Source: Streptomyces longhuiensis (GTDB lineage Bacteria; Actinomycetota; Actinomycetes; Streptomycetales; Streptomycetaceae). From it: a stretch of 64,000 nucleotides of DNA. Below the pieces are notes generated by a model. That model searched no databases, was not told the DNA's origin, and saw nothing but the letters and a program-made list of their open reading frames with translations. The position numbers and the translations under genes are program-made. The stretch's first letter is position 1; each line of letters begins with the position of its first letter. Location: contig NZ_CP085173.1 of assembly GCF_020616555.1 (NCBI RefSeq), positions 5,782,001 to 5,846,000 of the forward strand, written 5' to 3'. Positions 52,854 through 62,684 of the stretch are shown piece after piece.

Positions 52854-53386
52854 TTGAAGTCGCCGGCGGTGTAGTGCCCGGGAACCATCCGCGTCGACAC
52901 ACCGAACCGGTTCCACGCGTTGATCACCGTGATGGCGGCGATCAGCTGCGTCAGCTCCTTCTCGTCGTACAGCTTCGCCGCCTTCTCGTACGTCTCGTCC
53001 GGCACGAACCCGTCCGTGAGCACGGTGATCGCCTCGGTCAGCTCGATCGCCGCGATCTCCCTGGGCGTGTAGAAGTGCTGCGACTCCTCCCACGCGCCGA
53101 GCTGAATGATCCGCTCGACGCTCTCGCCCGCGGCGAGCGCGTCCTTGGAGTGCATGTCGAGGCAGAACGCGCAGTGGTTCAGCTGCGAAGCGCGGATCTT
53201 GACCAGCTCCAGCGTCACCGGATCGACGCCCTTACGGGCCTCCGCGTCGAGCCGGATCATGGCCTTGTAGACCTCCGGAGCGTGCTTGGCCCAGGCCAGC
53301 CGGGGCGCGTGCTCGTGGACGTACTCCTTGGTGGCGGTGTCAGTGTTCTGGCGGGCGCTGTCGGTGGTGTTCTCGTTCGTCGTCAT
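52850..53386 (-). CDS. AhpD-like carboxymuconolactone decarboxylase family protein
   Basis: A 178-residue protein of the AhpD/CMD family. The catalytic motif NHCAFCLDMHSKDAL is intact, with the family pattern around it (LELVKIRASQLNHC, then FYTPREIAAIELTEAI). It begins at ATG 53386, 47 bp from a divergent MocR-type regulator that probably controls it, and is coupled to the following paralogue. Members are thiol peroxidases or decarboxylases; no physiological substrate is evident. Confidence 0.92.
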   Translation of the reverse strand: MTTNENTTDSARQNTDTATKEYVHEHAPRLAWAKHAPEVYKAMIRLDAEARKGVDPVTLELVKIRASQLNHCAFCLDMHSKDALAAGESVERIIQLGAWEESQHFYTPREIAAIELTEAITVLTDGFVPDETYEKAAKLYDEKELTQLIAAITVINAWNRFGVSTRMVPGHYTAGDFK

Positions 53387-53433
53387 GACATCGACCCTAC
53401 GAGCGGAGTAGCCCACGGGTATGGTCCATTTCC

Positions 53434-54858
53434 ATGGTGGAATCCTGGGCCACTTCGCCCTCCGGTCAGGCGCTCGGTATCGATCTGCATGTCGAGCCGA
53501 CCGGCTCCGGCCTGCGCAAAGGCCTCACTGACGCGCTCCGTGACGCCGTACGCGGCGGACGCCTCGCCCCCGGTGTCCGCCTCCCCTCGTCCCGCACACT
53601 CGCCGCCGATCTGGGCATCGCCCGCAACACGGTCGCCGACGCCTACGCCGACCTCGTCGCCGAGGGCTGGCTCACCGCGCGCCAGGGCTCGGGGACCCGC
53701 GTCGCGGAGCGACCGGTCGAGGCGCCCCGGCCGGCCTCGACCCGCGGGCGGCGCGCCCCGTCCGGACTCCGCCACGACCTGCACCCCGGCACCCCCGACC
53801 TCTCCTCGTTCCCCCGAGCCGAATGGCTCAAGGCCTCGCGCCGCGCCCTCAACGCCGCCCCGAACGACGCCCTCGGCTACGGCGATGCCCGCGGCCGCAT
53901 CGAACTGCGCACCGCACTCGCCGGCTACCTCGCCCGCGCCCGCGGCGTCCACGCCGACCCGGACCGCATCGTCATCTGCTCCGGCTTCGTCCACGGCCTG
54001 ATGCTGCTCGGCGAGGTGCTGCGCAACAGGGGCGTGCGCGACGTCGCCGTGGAGTCGTACGGGCTCGACATCCACTGGGACGTCCTGACACGGTCGGGCC
54101 TGCGCACCCACCCTCTTCCCCTCGATCAACTCGGCACCCGCACCGACGAGTTGGCGACCGGCGAACCGGATGTGGGCGCCGCCCTTTTGACCCCCGCCCA
54201 CCAGTTCCCGATGGGCGGGGCCCTGCACCCCGACCGCCGCGCCGCCGTCGTCGACTGGGCCCGCCGCACCGGTGGACTGATCCTGGAGGACGACTACGAC
54301 GGCGAGTTCCGCTACGACCGCCAGCCCGTCGGCGCCCTCCAGGGCCTCGACCCCGACCGCGTCGTCTACTTCGGCACGGCCAGCAAATCCCTCGCACCCG
54401 GCCTGCGCCTCGGCTGGCTGGTGCTGCCGCCCTCCATCATCGGAGAGGTGATCGAGGCGAAGGGCGTCGCCGACTGGTCGTGCGGCGTCCTCGACCAGCT
54501 GACCCTCGCGGAGTTCATCGACTCGGGCGCCTACGACCGTCATGTCCGCGGGGCCCGCCTGCGCTACCGGCGCCGCCGCGACCAGCTGGTTGCCGCCCTC
54601 GCCGAACGCGCCCCCGACGTCCGTGCCACCGGAATCGCCGCCGGTCTGCACGCCGTCCTCCAACTCCCGCCCGGCACCGAACAGTCCGTGGTCCGCGCCG
54701 CCGCCTGGCAACGCCTCGGAGTCTCCGGCCTCTCCAGCTTCCGCCATGACGCGGCCACCACCGAACCACCTCTGGACGCCCTGGTGGTCGGCTACGGAAC
54801 CCCACCGGACCACGCCTGGGCAAGCGCGCTGGAGGCCTTGTGCCGGGCGCTGCCATAG
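53434..54858 (+). CDS. MocR/PdxR-type GntR-aminotransferase regulator
   Basis: A 474-residue regulator. A GntR winged helix (GLRKGLTDALRDAVRGGRLA then LPSSRTLAADLGIARNTVAD, about 20-75) is fused to a class I aminotransferase-like domain, with the PLP-lysine segment VVYFGTASKSLAPGLRLGWL and LEDDYDGEFRYDRQPVG. Such proteins sense PLP or amino compounds. It is transcribed divergently from the AhpD-like pair with only 47 bp between the starts, the usual arrangement for regulating the neighbouring gene. No PLP synthesis genes are nearby. Confidence 0.93.
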   Translation: MVESWATSPSGQALGIDLHVEPTGSGLRKGLTDALRDAVRGGRLAPGVRLPSSRTLAADLGIARNTVADAYADLVAEGWLTARQGSGTRVAERPVEAPRPASTRGRRAPSGLRHDLHPGTPDLSSFPRAEWLKASRRALNAAPNDALGYGDARGRIELRTALAGYLARARGVHADPDRIVICSGFVHGLMLLGEVLRNRGVRDVAVESYGLDIHWDVLTRSGLRTHPLPLDQLGTRTDELATGEPDVGAALLTPAHQFPMGGALHPDRRAAVVDWARRTGGLILEDDYDGEFRYDRQPVGALQGLDPDRVVYFGTASKSLAPGLRLGWLVLPPSIIGEVIEAKGVADWSCGVLDQLTLAEFIDSGAYDRHVRGARLRYRRRRDQLVAALAERAPDVRATGIAAGLHAVLQLPPGTEQSVVRAAAWQRLGVSGLSSFRHDAATTEPPLDALVVGYGTPPDHAWASALEALCRALP

Positions 54859-54895
54859 GCGACCGGCATCGGGCGGTCGGTGTCTCGGGTCGGTC

Positions 54896-54922
54896 GGCCC
54901 GGGTTCGGGTCAGACCCGGGCC
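54896..54922. terminator. Bidirectional terminator between convergent genes
   Basis: GGCCCGGGT (54896-54904) pairs perfectly with ACCCGGGCC (54914-54922). It lies after the MocR gene and overlaps the stop codon of the EamA-like gene. Confidence 0.75.
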
Positions 54923-55767
54923 GGTGCGGACGCGTCCTCCACCGGCGCCTCCCCGAAGCGCGCCAGCGCCAACGCCCCCGCCACGGCCACCACGAACCCG
55001 AGAACCGCCAGCCAGCCCAGCCCTTCGCGCGTGCGATCCCCGAGCCAGATCACCCCGATCAGCGCCGGCCCCACCGTCTCGCCCACGACCATCCCCGCGG
55101 TGGCCGTGGTCACCGACCCCTTCTGCAACGCCGAGGTCAGCAGCAGGAACGCCGCACCCCCACCGAGCAGCAGTGCGTACGTCGCCGGATTGCTCAGCAG
55201 CGCGCCGGGCGACACGTCGTCGATGAGCCGTACCGACACCTCCACCACCCCGAACCCGAACCCCGAGCCGAGCCCCAGCGCGAGCGCCCGGCCCCGCCCC
55301 GGCAGCCGCCCGGCCACCGCCCCGATCAACAGCACCCCGAGCGCCGTCCCCAGCATCGCGTACCGCAACGCGTCCGAACCGGCCTCCTCCCCCTCCGTCC
55401 CCGACGCCAGCCCCAACATGGCGAGCCCCGCCACCACCACCCCGACGGCGCCCCACTCGACGCCGCTCAGTCGTGCGTCCAGCAGCCGCGTGGAGACCAC
55501 CGCCGTCACCGCCAGACTCGCGGCGAGCGCCGCCCCGACGGCGTAGATCGGAATCGACCGCAGCGCCACGACCTGCAGCACGAACCCGAGCAGGTCGAGC
55601 CCCAAGCCGGCGACATAGCGCCACTGCCGCAGCGCCCGCAGCAACAGCGCGGCGTCGACACCGGACCCCGACCCCGGCTCCGCGGCCCGCGCGGCCATCG
55701 CCTGCAACACGGAAGCCGTACCGAAACAGACCGCCGCCCCGAGCGCGCAAAGCATTCCAAGAAGCAC
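54910..55767 (-). CDS. EamA/DMT family membrane transporter
   Basis: A 285-residue membrane protein with nine or ten helices, starting MLLGMLCALGAAVCFGTASV as in many drug/metabolite transporters of the EamA class. Later helices include YVAGLGLDLLGFVLQVVALR and GMVVGETVGPALIGVIWLGD, with the internal duplication of the family. The loop GSGSGVDAALLLRALRQWRY is cytoplasmic. The substrate is not known. Upstream lies a 30-bp tandem repeat. Confidence 0.85.
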   Translation of the reverse strand: MLLGMLCALGAAVCFGTASVLQAMAARAAEPGSGSGVDAALLLRALRQWRYVAGLGLDLLGFVLQVVALRSIPIYAVGAALAASLAVTAVVSTRLLDARLSGVEWGAVGVVVAGLAMLGLASGTEGEEAGSDALRYAMLGTALGVLLIGAVAGRLPGRGRALALGLGSGFGFGVVEVSVRLIDDVSPGALLSNPATYALLLGGGAAFLLLTSALQKGSVTTATAGMVVGETVGPALIGVIWLGDRTREGLGWLAVLGFVVAVAGALALARFGEAPVEDASAPARV

Positions 55768-55807
55768 AAAGCGACTGTAGAGGGTGTGCCTGGGCCGACC
55801 GGCCCGC

Positions 55808-55897
55808 GAGCGGCTCCTCGTCCGGGGGTGCCCCCATGAGCGGCTCCCTCTCCGGTGGTGTCCGGGTGAGCGGCTCCCTCTCGGGTGGTGCCCCCCG
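55808..55897 (+). repeat. Three 30-bp tandem repeats
   Basis: GAGCGGCTCC begins copies at 55808, 55838 and 55868, exactly 30 bp apart; the following bases (CTC-CGG-GGTG-CC type) are imperfectly conserved. Non-coding as far as seen, between the EamA and rocD genes, upstream of the former. Confidence 0.85.
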
Positions 55898-55980
55898 CGA
55901 GTGGGCGGACCACGAGTCGGCCGTCGGCGCGCCGAAGGCGCACCGCCGTCAGACCGTCAGACCGCCAGAACGCTAGACCG

Positions 55981-57210
55981 TCAGACCGCCAGGACCGCGC
56001 GGAGCTGGTCGAGCCCCCAGTCCAGGTCCTCCTTACTGATCATCAGAGGGGGAGCGATCCGGATCGTGCTGCCGTGGGTGTCCTTGGCCAGGACACCCCT
56101 GGCCATCAACTTCTCCGAGATCTCCCTTCCCGTCCCGTACGACGGGTCGATGTCGACCCCCGCCCACAGCCCGCGTCCCCGCACCTGCGTCACCTTGCCC
56201 GTGCCCGTCAGCAGCCCGAGCTCCGCATGGAGATGCTCGCCCAGCTCAGCCGCCCGCTGCTGGAACTCCCCGGTGCGCAGCATCGCGATGACCTCGAGCG
56301 CTACCGCGCAGGCCAGCGGATTCCCGCCGAACGTCGACCCGTGCTCACCCGGCTTGAACACCCCGAGCACCTCGCTGCTGGACGCCACCGCCGACACCGG
56401 CACGACCCCACCGCCGAGCGCCTTGCCCAGCACGTACATGTCGGGCACCACGCCCTCGTGCTCACAGGCGAACGTCCGCCCGGTCCGGCCGAGCCCGGAC
56501 TGGATCTCGTCCGCGATGAACAACACGTTCCGCTCGCGGGTCAACTCCCTTACCGCGGGCAGATATCCGGCCGGTGGCACGAGGACACCGGCCTCGCCCT
56601 GGATCGGTTCGAGCAGCACCGCGACGGTGTTCTTCTCGGTGACAGCGCTGCGCAGTGCCGTCAGATCGCCGTACGGCACGATCTCGAAGCCCGGCGTGTA
56701 GGGACCGAAGTCCGCGCGCGCCTCCTGGTCCGTGGAGAAGCTGACGATGGTCGTCGTGCGCCCGTGGAAGTTGTTGCCCGCCACGACGATCTTCGCTCTG
56801 CCGTCGAGCACCCCCTTGACCTGGTACCCCCACTTTCTCGCCGTCTTCAAGGCGGTCTCGATCGCCTCCGCCCCTGTGTTCATCGGCAGCACCATGTCCA
56901 TGCCGCACAGCTCCGCGAGCTGGGTGCAGAACTCGGCGAACCGGTCGTGATAGAAGGCGCGGGACGTCAGCGTCACCCGCTCCAGCTGCGCCTTGGCGGC
57001 CTCGATGAGCCGCTGGTTCCGATGGCCGAAGTTGAGGGCCGAGTAGCCGGCGAGCAGGTCGAGGTACCGGCGCCCTTCGACATCCGTCATCCACGCGCCC
57101 TCCGCCGTGGCGACCACGACGGGAAGCGGATGGTAGTTGTGCGCGCTGTGCGCTTCGGACGCGGTGATGAGGGCTTCCGTTGCGGCATTCGGAGGAGTCA
57201 CAGCAGTCAC
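55981..57210 (-). CDS. rocD: Ornithine aminotransferase
   Basis: A 409-residue PLP-dependent class III aminotransferase converting ornithine and 2-oxoglutarate to glutamate semialdehyde and glutamate. Signature features: HNYHPLPVVVATAEGAWMTD at the start, YSALNFGHRNQRLIEA, MNTGAEAIETALKTARKWGY (PLP-phosphate), LLEPIQGEAGVLVPP, FIADEIQSGLGRTGR and the PLP lysine in LGKALGGG. The GTG at 57210 is preceded by GGAG at 5 nt. It is divergent from glyA. Confidence 0.95.
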   Translation of the reverse strand: MTAVTPPNAATEALITASEAHSAHNYHPLPVVVATAEGAWMTDVEGRRYLDLLAGYSALNFGHRNQRLIEAAKAQLERVTLTSRAFYHDRFAEFCTQLAELCGMDMVLPMNTGAEAIETALKTARKWGYQVKGVLDGRAKIVVAGNNFHGRTTTIVSFSTDQEARADFGPYTPGFEIVPYGDLTALRSAVTEKNTVAVLLEPIQGEAGVLVPPAGYLPAVRELTRERNVLFIADEIQSGLGRTGRTFACEHEGVVPDMYVLGKALGGGVVPVSAVASSSEVLGVFKPGEHGSTFGGNPLACAVALEVIAMLRTGEFQQRAAELGEHLHAELGLLTGTGKVTQVRGRGLWAGVDIDPSYGTGREISEKLMARGVLAKDTHGSTIRIAPPLMISKEDLDWGLDQLRAVLAV

Positions 57211-57334
57211 GGGATCTCCGTTCTTACAGCTCTGATGGCGCGAAGATGTGGGCTTGTGACCCCTTCCTACCGTCGCTCGCATCGTGGACCGGGAAACCTC
57301 GCCCTGCGGCGCGCCCGGTAGTGTGGCCCGCAGG

Positions 57335-57413
57335 GCCGTGACTGGCGCGCTGGGATGGGACCGACCATCAGGGAGCGGCCTGTGAACTGTGTGCCGTGCG
57401 CCTGGGCCGACCC
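57335..57413 (+). promoter_or_regulatory. ZTP (pfl) riboswitch upstream of glyA
   Basis: GCCGTGACTGGCGCGCTGGG (57336 on), ACCATCAGGGAGCGG (57364-57378) and CCGTGCGCCTGGGC (57394-57407) match the conserved parts of the pfl motif in the right order. This riboswitch senses ZTP/ZMP, the signal of 10-formyl-THF shortage, and typically turns on one-carbon genes such as glyA, folD and purH. Confidence 0.88.
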
Positions 57414-57417
57414 GTGA

Positions 57418-57453
57418 ACCTCCCGCTCTCGACCTCGCTCGAGCAGGGGAGGT
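57418..57453 (+). repeat. Streptomyces palindromic repeat in the glyA leader
   Basis: ACCTCCC (57418-57424) and GGGAGGT (57447-57453) form a perfect stem around the core TCGCTCGAGCAGGGG (57435-57449). It sits between the riboswitch aptamer and the ribosome-binding site GGAGGT (57465-57470), with which ACCTCC could alternatively pair. Confidence 0.8.
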
Positions 57454-57475
57454 CCCATCCGTCCGGAGGTCCGTC

Positions 57476-58924
57476 ATGTCAGAGCCCACCCTCTCCACCG
57501 AATCCGTAGCGTTCCGTAGCGCCCTCGATGTGATCCGGGCTGTCGAGCCCCGCGTGGCCGACGCCATCGGCCAGGAGATCGCCGACCAGCGCGAGATGCT
57601 CAAGCTGATCGCCAGCGAGAACTACGCGTCCCCGGCCACCCTCCTCGCGATGGGCAACTGGTTCAGCGACAAGTACGCCGAGGGCACCGTCGGCCGCCGC
57701 TTCTACGCCGGCTGCCGCAACGTCGACACCGTCGAGGCCCTCGCCGCCGAACACGCCCGCGAGCTCTTCGGTGCCCGCCATGCCTATGTCCAGCCGCACT
57801 CCGGCATCGACGCCAACCTCGTCGCCTTCTGGGCCGTCCTCGCCCAGCGCGTCGAGGCGCCCGCCCTGGAGCTGGCCGGCGTCCGCAACGTGAACGACCT
57901 CTCCGACGCCGACTGGGCCGAGCTCCGTCAGGCCTTCGGCAACCAGCGCATGCTCGGCATGTCCCTGGACGCCGGCGGCCACCTCACCCACGGCTTCCGC
58001 CCGAACATCTCCGGCAAGATGTTCGACCAGCGCAGCTACGGCACCGACCCGCAGACCGGCCTCGTCGACTACGAAGCCCTGCGTGCCACCGCCCGCGACT
58101 TCAAGCCGCTGATCATCGTCGCCGGCTACTCCGCTTACCCCCGCCTGGTGAACTTCCGCATCATGCGCGAGATCGCCGACGAGGTCGGGGCGACCCTCAT
58201 GGTCGACATGGCGCACTTCGCGGGCCTGGTCGCCGGCAAGGTCCTCACCGGCGACTTCGACCCGGTGCCGCACGCGCAGATCGTCACCACCACGACGCAC
58301 AAGTCGCTACGCGGCCCGCGCGGCGGCATGGTGCTCTGCGACGACTCGCTCGCCGACCAGGTCGACCGCGGCTGCCCGATGGTCCTCGGCGGCCCGCTGC
58401 CGCACGTCATGGCCGCCAAGGCCGTCGCCCTGGCCGAGGCCCGCCGTCCCGAGTTCCGCGAGTACGCCCAGTCGGTCGTTGACAACGCCCGTGCCCTCGC
58501 CGAGGGCCTGACCCGCCGTGGCGCCACCCTCGTCACGGGCGGCACGGACAACCACCTCAACCTGATCGATGTCGCCACCTCCTACGAGCTCACCGGCCGC
58601 CAGGCCGAGAACGCGCTCCTCGACTCCGGCATCGTCACCAACCGCAACTCCATCCCCTCCGACCCGAACGGCGCCTGGTACACGTCCGGCATCCGCATCG
58701 GAACCCCTGCCCTGACCACCCGTGGCCTGGGCACCGCGGAGATGGACGAGGTCGCGGGCCTCATCGACCGCGTGCTCACCGCCGCCGAAGCGGGCACCAC
58801 CAGCAAGGGCGCGCCCTCCAAGGCGCAGCACGTCCTGGACGAGAAGATCGCCGACGAGGTCTCCACGCGAGCGTCCGACCTGCTGAGCGGCTTCCCGCTC
58901 TACCCGGAGGTCGACCTCACCTGA
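57476..58924 (+). CDS. glyA: Serine hydroxymethyltransferase
   Basis: A 482-residue PLP enzyme that makes glycine and 5,10-methylene-THF from serine. Family features: [60 protein letters not shown] and PLP lysine Lys276 ([14 protein letters not shown]). It is longer than the usual 420 residues: a 30-residue N-terminal extension and an insertion of about 30 residues (125-155, [20 protein letters not shown]). The ATG at 57476 has GGAGG 6 nt upstream. ZTP-riboswitch control and a perfect terminator complete the unit. Confidence 0.97.
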   Translation: MSEPTLSTESVAFRSALDVIRAVEPRVADAIGQEIADQREMLKLIASENYASPATLLAMGNWFSDKYAEGTVGRRFYAGCRNVDTVEALAAEHARELFGARHAYVQPHSGIDANLVAFWAVLAQRVEAPALELAGVRNVNDLSDADWAELRQAFGNQRMLGMSLDAGGHLTHGFRPNISGKMFDQRSYGTDPQTGLVDYEALRATARDFKPLIIVAGYSAYPRLVNFRIMREIADEVGATLMVDMAHFAGLVAGKVLTGDFDPVPHAQIVTTTTHKSLRGPRGGMVLCDDSLADQVDRGCPMVLGGPLPHVMAAKAVALAEARRPEFREYAQSVVDNARALAEGLTRRGATLVTGGTDNHLNLIDVATSYELTGRQAENALLDSGIVTNRNSIPSDPNGAWYTSGIRIGTPALTTRGLGTAEMDEVAGLIDRVLTAAEAGTTSKGAPSKAQHVLDEKIADEVSTRASDLLSGFPLYPEVDLT

Positions 58925-58930
58925 TCGCTT

Positions 58931-58966
58931 GACCGGCCCGTCACCAGCCGCACCGACGGGCCGGTC
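58931..58966 (+). terminator. Terminator after glyA
   Basis: A perfect 12-bp stem (GACCGGCCCGTC 58931-58942 with 58955-58966) and a 12-nt loop, 6 bp after the stop. Confidence 0.9.
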
Positions 58967-59004
58967 AGTGCGTTCCCCCAGTTGTGGGAGCTGGAGAGCG
59001 ATCC

Positions 59005-59760
59005 TCAGGAATCGATCAGCTGCTGCCGTGGTCCCGCGTCGGGCGGGGTCCCGCCTGTCCCGCGACGACCCGGCAGCCTGTCGGCCAGGGGTCGCAGCAC
59101 CAGAGCCAGCGCGGCGCCCGCCGCCAGCCCCGGTATCGCCCACCACCAGTCCACCCCGTCTTCGCCCCCGGCTGCCGAGGCCCGCGCGCTTTCGGAAGGC
59201 CCGGCATCGCGACCGTCGGCGGCCGGAGCCGGAGCTCCGCCGAGCGCTTCCTTGGACCGGTCGGGCGACTGCCAGGGCACCGGGAAGATCGGGCTCCCGC
59301 CCTTTTCGGACCGCGCGCCCATGACCCCGAGGTCCTTCAGCAGCGCGCGCAGCTCCGCCGGCTTTCGCGCTTTGTGCCAGTACCCGTTGTAGGAGTCCGG
59401 CACGTGCGTCGCTGTGTGTATCCAGACGTCCTTCGTGCCCGGCGAGTCCGGATAGACCCGGTCGACCCGCCACGGCAGCACGTCGTGCACCAGCCATGTG
59501 ACATTGAGCTGACGCCCCGCGCCTATGCCCAAGCCGGGCGGCTCCTCCCGGCGCCCCTGGTCCGGCTCGCCCAGGAGACTCTCCAGCGGCCCGTACTTCT
59601 TGTCACTGAAGTAGAGCGACGCGCTCTGGCCACTCTCGGGCGACACCACCAGAACGCTCGTCGGTCCGCCGGCCGACGCCCCTGACGCGGTCAGCAGCAT
59701 CGTGGCGAGTGCCGCCGTCAGTGCCACCGCCAGGGCGGCCGCCCTTCGTACTGTTCGCAT
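59005..59760 (-). CDS. Secreted, membrane-anchored hypothetical protein
   Basis: A 251-residue protein. A clear signal peptide (AAALAVALTAALATMLLTAS, about 1-30), a soluble outer domain (VLVVSPESGQSASLYFSDKK, then VTWLVHDVLPWRVDRVYPDS and VWIHTATHVPDS), an Ala/Ser/Gly-rich linker, and a C-terminal helix (WWWAIPGLAAGAALALVLRP) with a basic inner tail. Not recognised. It stands downstream of the sigma/anti-sigma pair on the same strand with 134 bp between, so it may be its regulon or envelope partner. Confidence 0.82.
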   Translation of the reverse strand: MRTVRRAAALAVALTAALATMLLTASGASAGGPTSVLVVSPESGQSASLYFSDKKYGPLESLLGEPDQGRREEPPGLGIGAGRQLNVTWLVHDVLPWRVDRVYPDSPGTKDVWIHTATHVPDSYNGYWHKARKPAELRALLKDLGVMGARSEKGGSPIFPVPWQSPDRSKEALGGAPAPAADGRDAGPSESARASAAGGEDGVDWWWAIPGLAAGAALALVLRPLADRLPGRRGTGGTPPDAGPRQQLIDS

Positions 59761-59894
59761 CCGTTCCCCCCGCTGCTCCCGGCACGGCCCGCCCGTGTCG
59801 ATTCACTTCTGGTACACCGCTCGACCCGACCGGGTTCCCAACTTCGGTGTGCGAGTTTTCGGTTGTGTGCGTTTACGGGGCCAGCCCGCTGACA

Positions 59895-60758
59895 TCAGCG
59901 GACGGCGTCCGGCCTCCGTACCGACCGTGCGATCTCCATCGCCCGCTCCCGCGAATCGACTCCCTCCAGGCGGAGCGTCATCTCCTGTCGGCGGGTCCAC
60001 AGAAGCGTCGGGCCCGCGGTGCGTTCCGAACGGGTCCACCGGTCGCCGTCGCCGTCGAGCATCCAGAAACTGAGCAGATGCGGCTGGGCGAACCACAGCC
60101 CCGTATCCCGGCCGAGGCCGACCCAGCGCGGCTGCATGCGCACCGATTTCGTGTACCCGAGATCGAGCCGCGCCGGGTACTCGTCGAGTCGGATCGTGTG
60201 CCCGTCCTCGCGCCAGCACAGTGTGATCAAGAAGCGCGCCTTCGGTTCCCGTGTCACCGTCACGGCGTCCGGCATTCCCAGCTCGCCCGGCACCAGCGGT
60301 TCGAATCCGGCGTCTCGTCGGGCCTCGCCCAGCGAGAGCGACGTGCCGCACCCAGGGACGTGCGCACCGGACGACGGTAGAGCCGAAGGGTCGTACCGGA
60401 CCTCGACTCCGCCGAAGCCGAACCACTCGGCGACCGCGGCCCGCACCGGAGGCGTGAGCACGAGCACGGTCAGCACTCCGCACAGGCCCGCCGTGAGCAT
60501 CCGCCACCGCTTCCGTATCCAGCGGCGCGCCCGGCGCATCCGGGCAGGGCCCGCCGTCGGCTCGGCCACCGGCGCCGGAACGGACTCGGCGAGTATCTGT
60601 GCCAGCACCCGCTCGGCCATCGACTCACCGCCGGGGCCCAGACCGTCCAGGGACCTGCCCAGCGCCCGCAGCTCATCCGGCAGCCCACGGTCCGCGCGGG
60701 GCTCGCGCTTCTTGCCGGGGAGCCGGCTCCCGTCGCCCTCGTGACGCGGTTCACTCAT
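59895..60758 (-). CDS. Probable anti-sigma factor, single membrane helix
   Basis: A 287-residue protein beginning at ATG 60758 inside the sigma gene end (8-bp overlap), with GGAGGTGA 5 nt upstream. The N-terminal cytoplasmic part (about 90 residues) is charged and helical (GLPDELRALGRSLDGLGPGG), followed by one membrane helix (MLTAGLCGVLTVLVLTPPVR) and an outer domain with a Cys pair (GCGTSLSLG, LITLCWREDG). Position and topology fit an anti-sigma factor for the ECF sigma; no ZAS-type motif is seen in the inner part, so the call is from context. Confidence 0.72.
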   Translation of the reverse strand: MSEPRHEGDGSRLPGKKREPRADRGLPDELRALGRSLDGLGPGGESMAERVLAQILAESVPAPVAEPTAGPARMRRARRWIRKRWRMLTAGLCGVLTVLVLTPPVRAAVAEWFGFGGVEVRYDPSALPSSGAHVPGCGTSLSLGEARRDAGFEPLVPGELGMPDAVTVTREPKARFLITLCWREDGHTIRLDEYPARLDLGYTKSVRMQPRWVGLGRDTGLWFAQPHLLSFWMLDGDGDRWTRSERTAGPTLLWTRRQEMTLRLEGVDSRERAMEIARSVRRPDAVR

Positions 60759-61371
60759 GCTCGTCACCTCCCTCCCGCGGGTCCAGCTCCGCCGGAAGAA
60801 TCCGCTTCAGTTTCCGCAGCGCGCGATTGAGCCTCGACTTCACGGTGCCGCGCGGCCAGCCGAGCGCCTCGGCCGTCTCCGCCTCGTCCATCTCGAGCAG
60901 ATACCGGTACGTGACGACCAGCCGATGCTCCTCGCTCAGTTCCTCGAGCGCGGCGAGCAACGCCGTCCGCCGCTCGTCGTGAACGGCCGCGACCGCCGGA
61001 TCCGTGGTCTCGGGTATCAGCGGCTCGGCTTCTCTCAACGTCGCTTCCCGCCCCACGACCGAACGCTGTCGCACCGCCGAGCGCACTGTGTTCCTCGTCT
61101 CATTGGCGACGATCGCGAGCAGCCACGGCTTGAACGACGAGTCGTCCCGAAACTGTCCCAGGGCGCAGTACGCCTTGAAAAAGGCCTGCTGCACCACGTC
61201 CTCCGCGTCCGCTCCTGCCCCGAGGGCCCGGGCCGCGCGCAGCGCCAGCCCGGTGAAGGCGCGCACCAACACCGCGTACGCCTCCACATCTCCGGCGCGC
61301 ACGCGAGCGATCACCGCACGCTCGTCGTCGACGACGCGGCCCCCCTCCAGGACCTCCCCCTGTGTCCTCAC
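60751..61371 (-). CDS. ECF RNA polymerase sigma factor
   Basis: A 206-residue sigma factor. Region 2 is complete (VIARVRAGDVEAYAVLVRAF, then DAEDVVQQAFFKAYCALGQF and FKPWLLAIVANETRN) and region 4 has a good helix-turn-helix (MDEAETAEALGWPRGTVKSR). The GTG at 61371 is chosen because -35 GGAACC (61405-61400) and -10-like TATCAA (61381-61376) put it at about +1, suggesting a leaderless, autoregulated transcript; an ATG at 61398 would be an alternative. The anti-sigma overlaps its end. Confidence 0.92.
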   Translation of the reverse strand: MRTQGEVLEGGRVVDDERAVIARVRAGDVEAYAVLVRAFTGLALRAARALGAGADAEDVVQQAFFKAYCALGQFRDDSSFKPWLLAIVANETRNTVRSAVRQRSVVGREATLREAEPLIPETTDPAVAAVHDERRTALLAALEELSEEHRLVVTYRYLLEMDEAETAEALGWPRGTVKSRLNRALRKLKRILPAELDPREGGDEHE

Positions 61372-61375
61372 ATCG

Positions 61376-61405
61376 TTGATACACCGCACCCCTCGCATCG
61401 GTTCC
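61376..61405 (-). promoter_or_regulatory. Candidate autoregulated ECF promoter
   Basis: GGAACC (61405-61400) is a classical ECF -35 box, followed after 18 bp by TATCAA (61381-61376), 4 bp before the GTG start of the sigma gene. The -10 box is not typical (CGTC or GTT expected), so the match is partial. Confidence 0.4.
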
Positions 61406-61592
61406 CACCCGTCGCACAGGTATTTCCGAACGCGTTCCGCAAGGCAGGTCCGAAGGGATACCGAAGCCAGGTCCCGAAGCCAGATTCCGTGGCCGGGTCC
61501 CGGCGACACGCCGGGCGGGGTGGGCGACAGCGCTCCGTGCACGGTTTCAGCACTTGTCGTGCACCCGTCGCCCACCTGTTTCCAACTAATGA

Positions 61593-62630
<1,038 letters not shown>

Positions 62631-62684
62631 GCCCCAGTCCGGCCTTACCGCCACCCGCCCACCACACGACGACAGGAGTACGAC

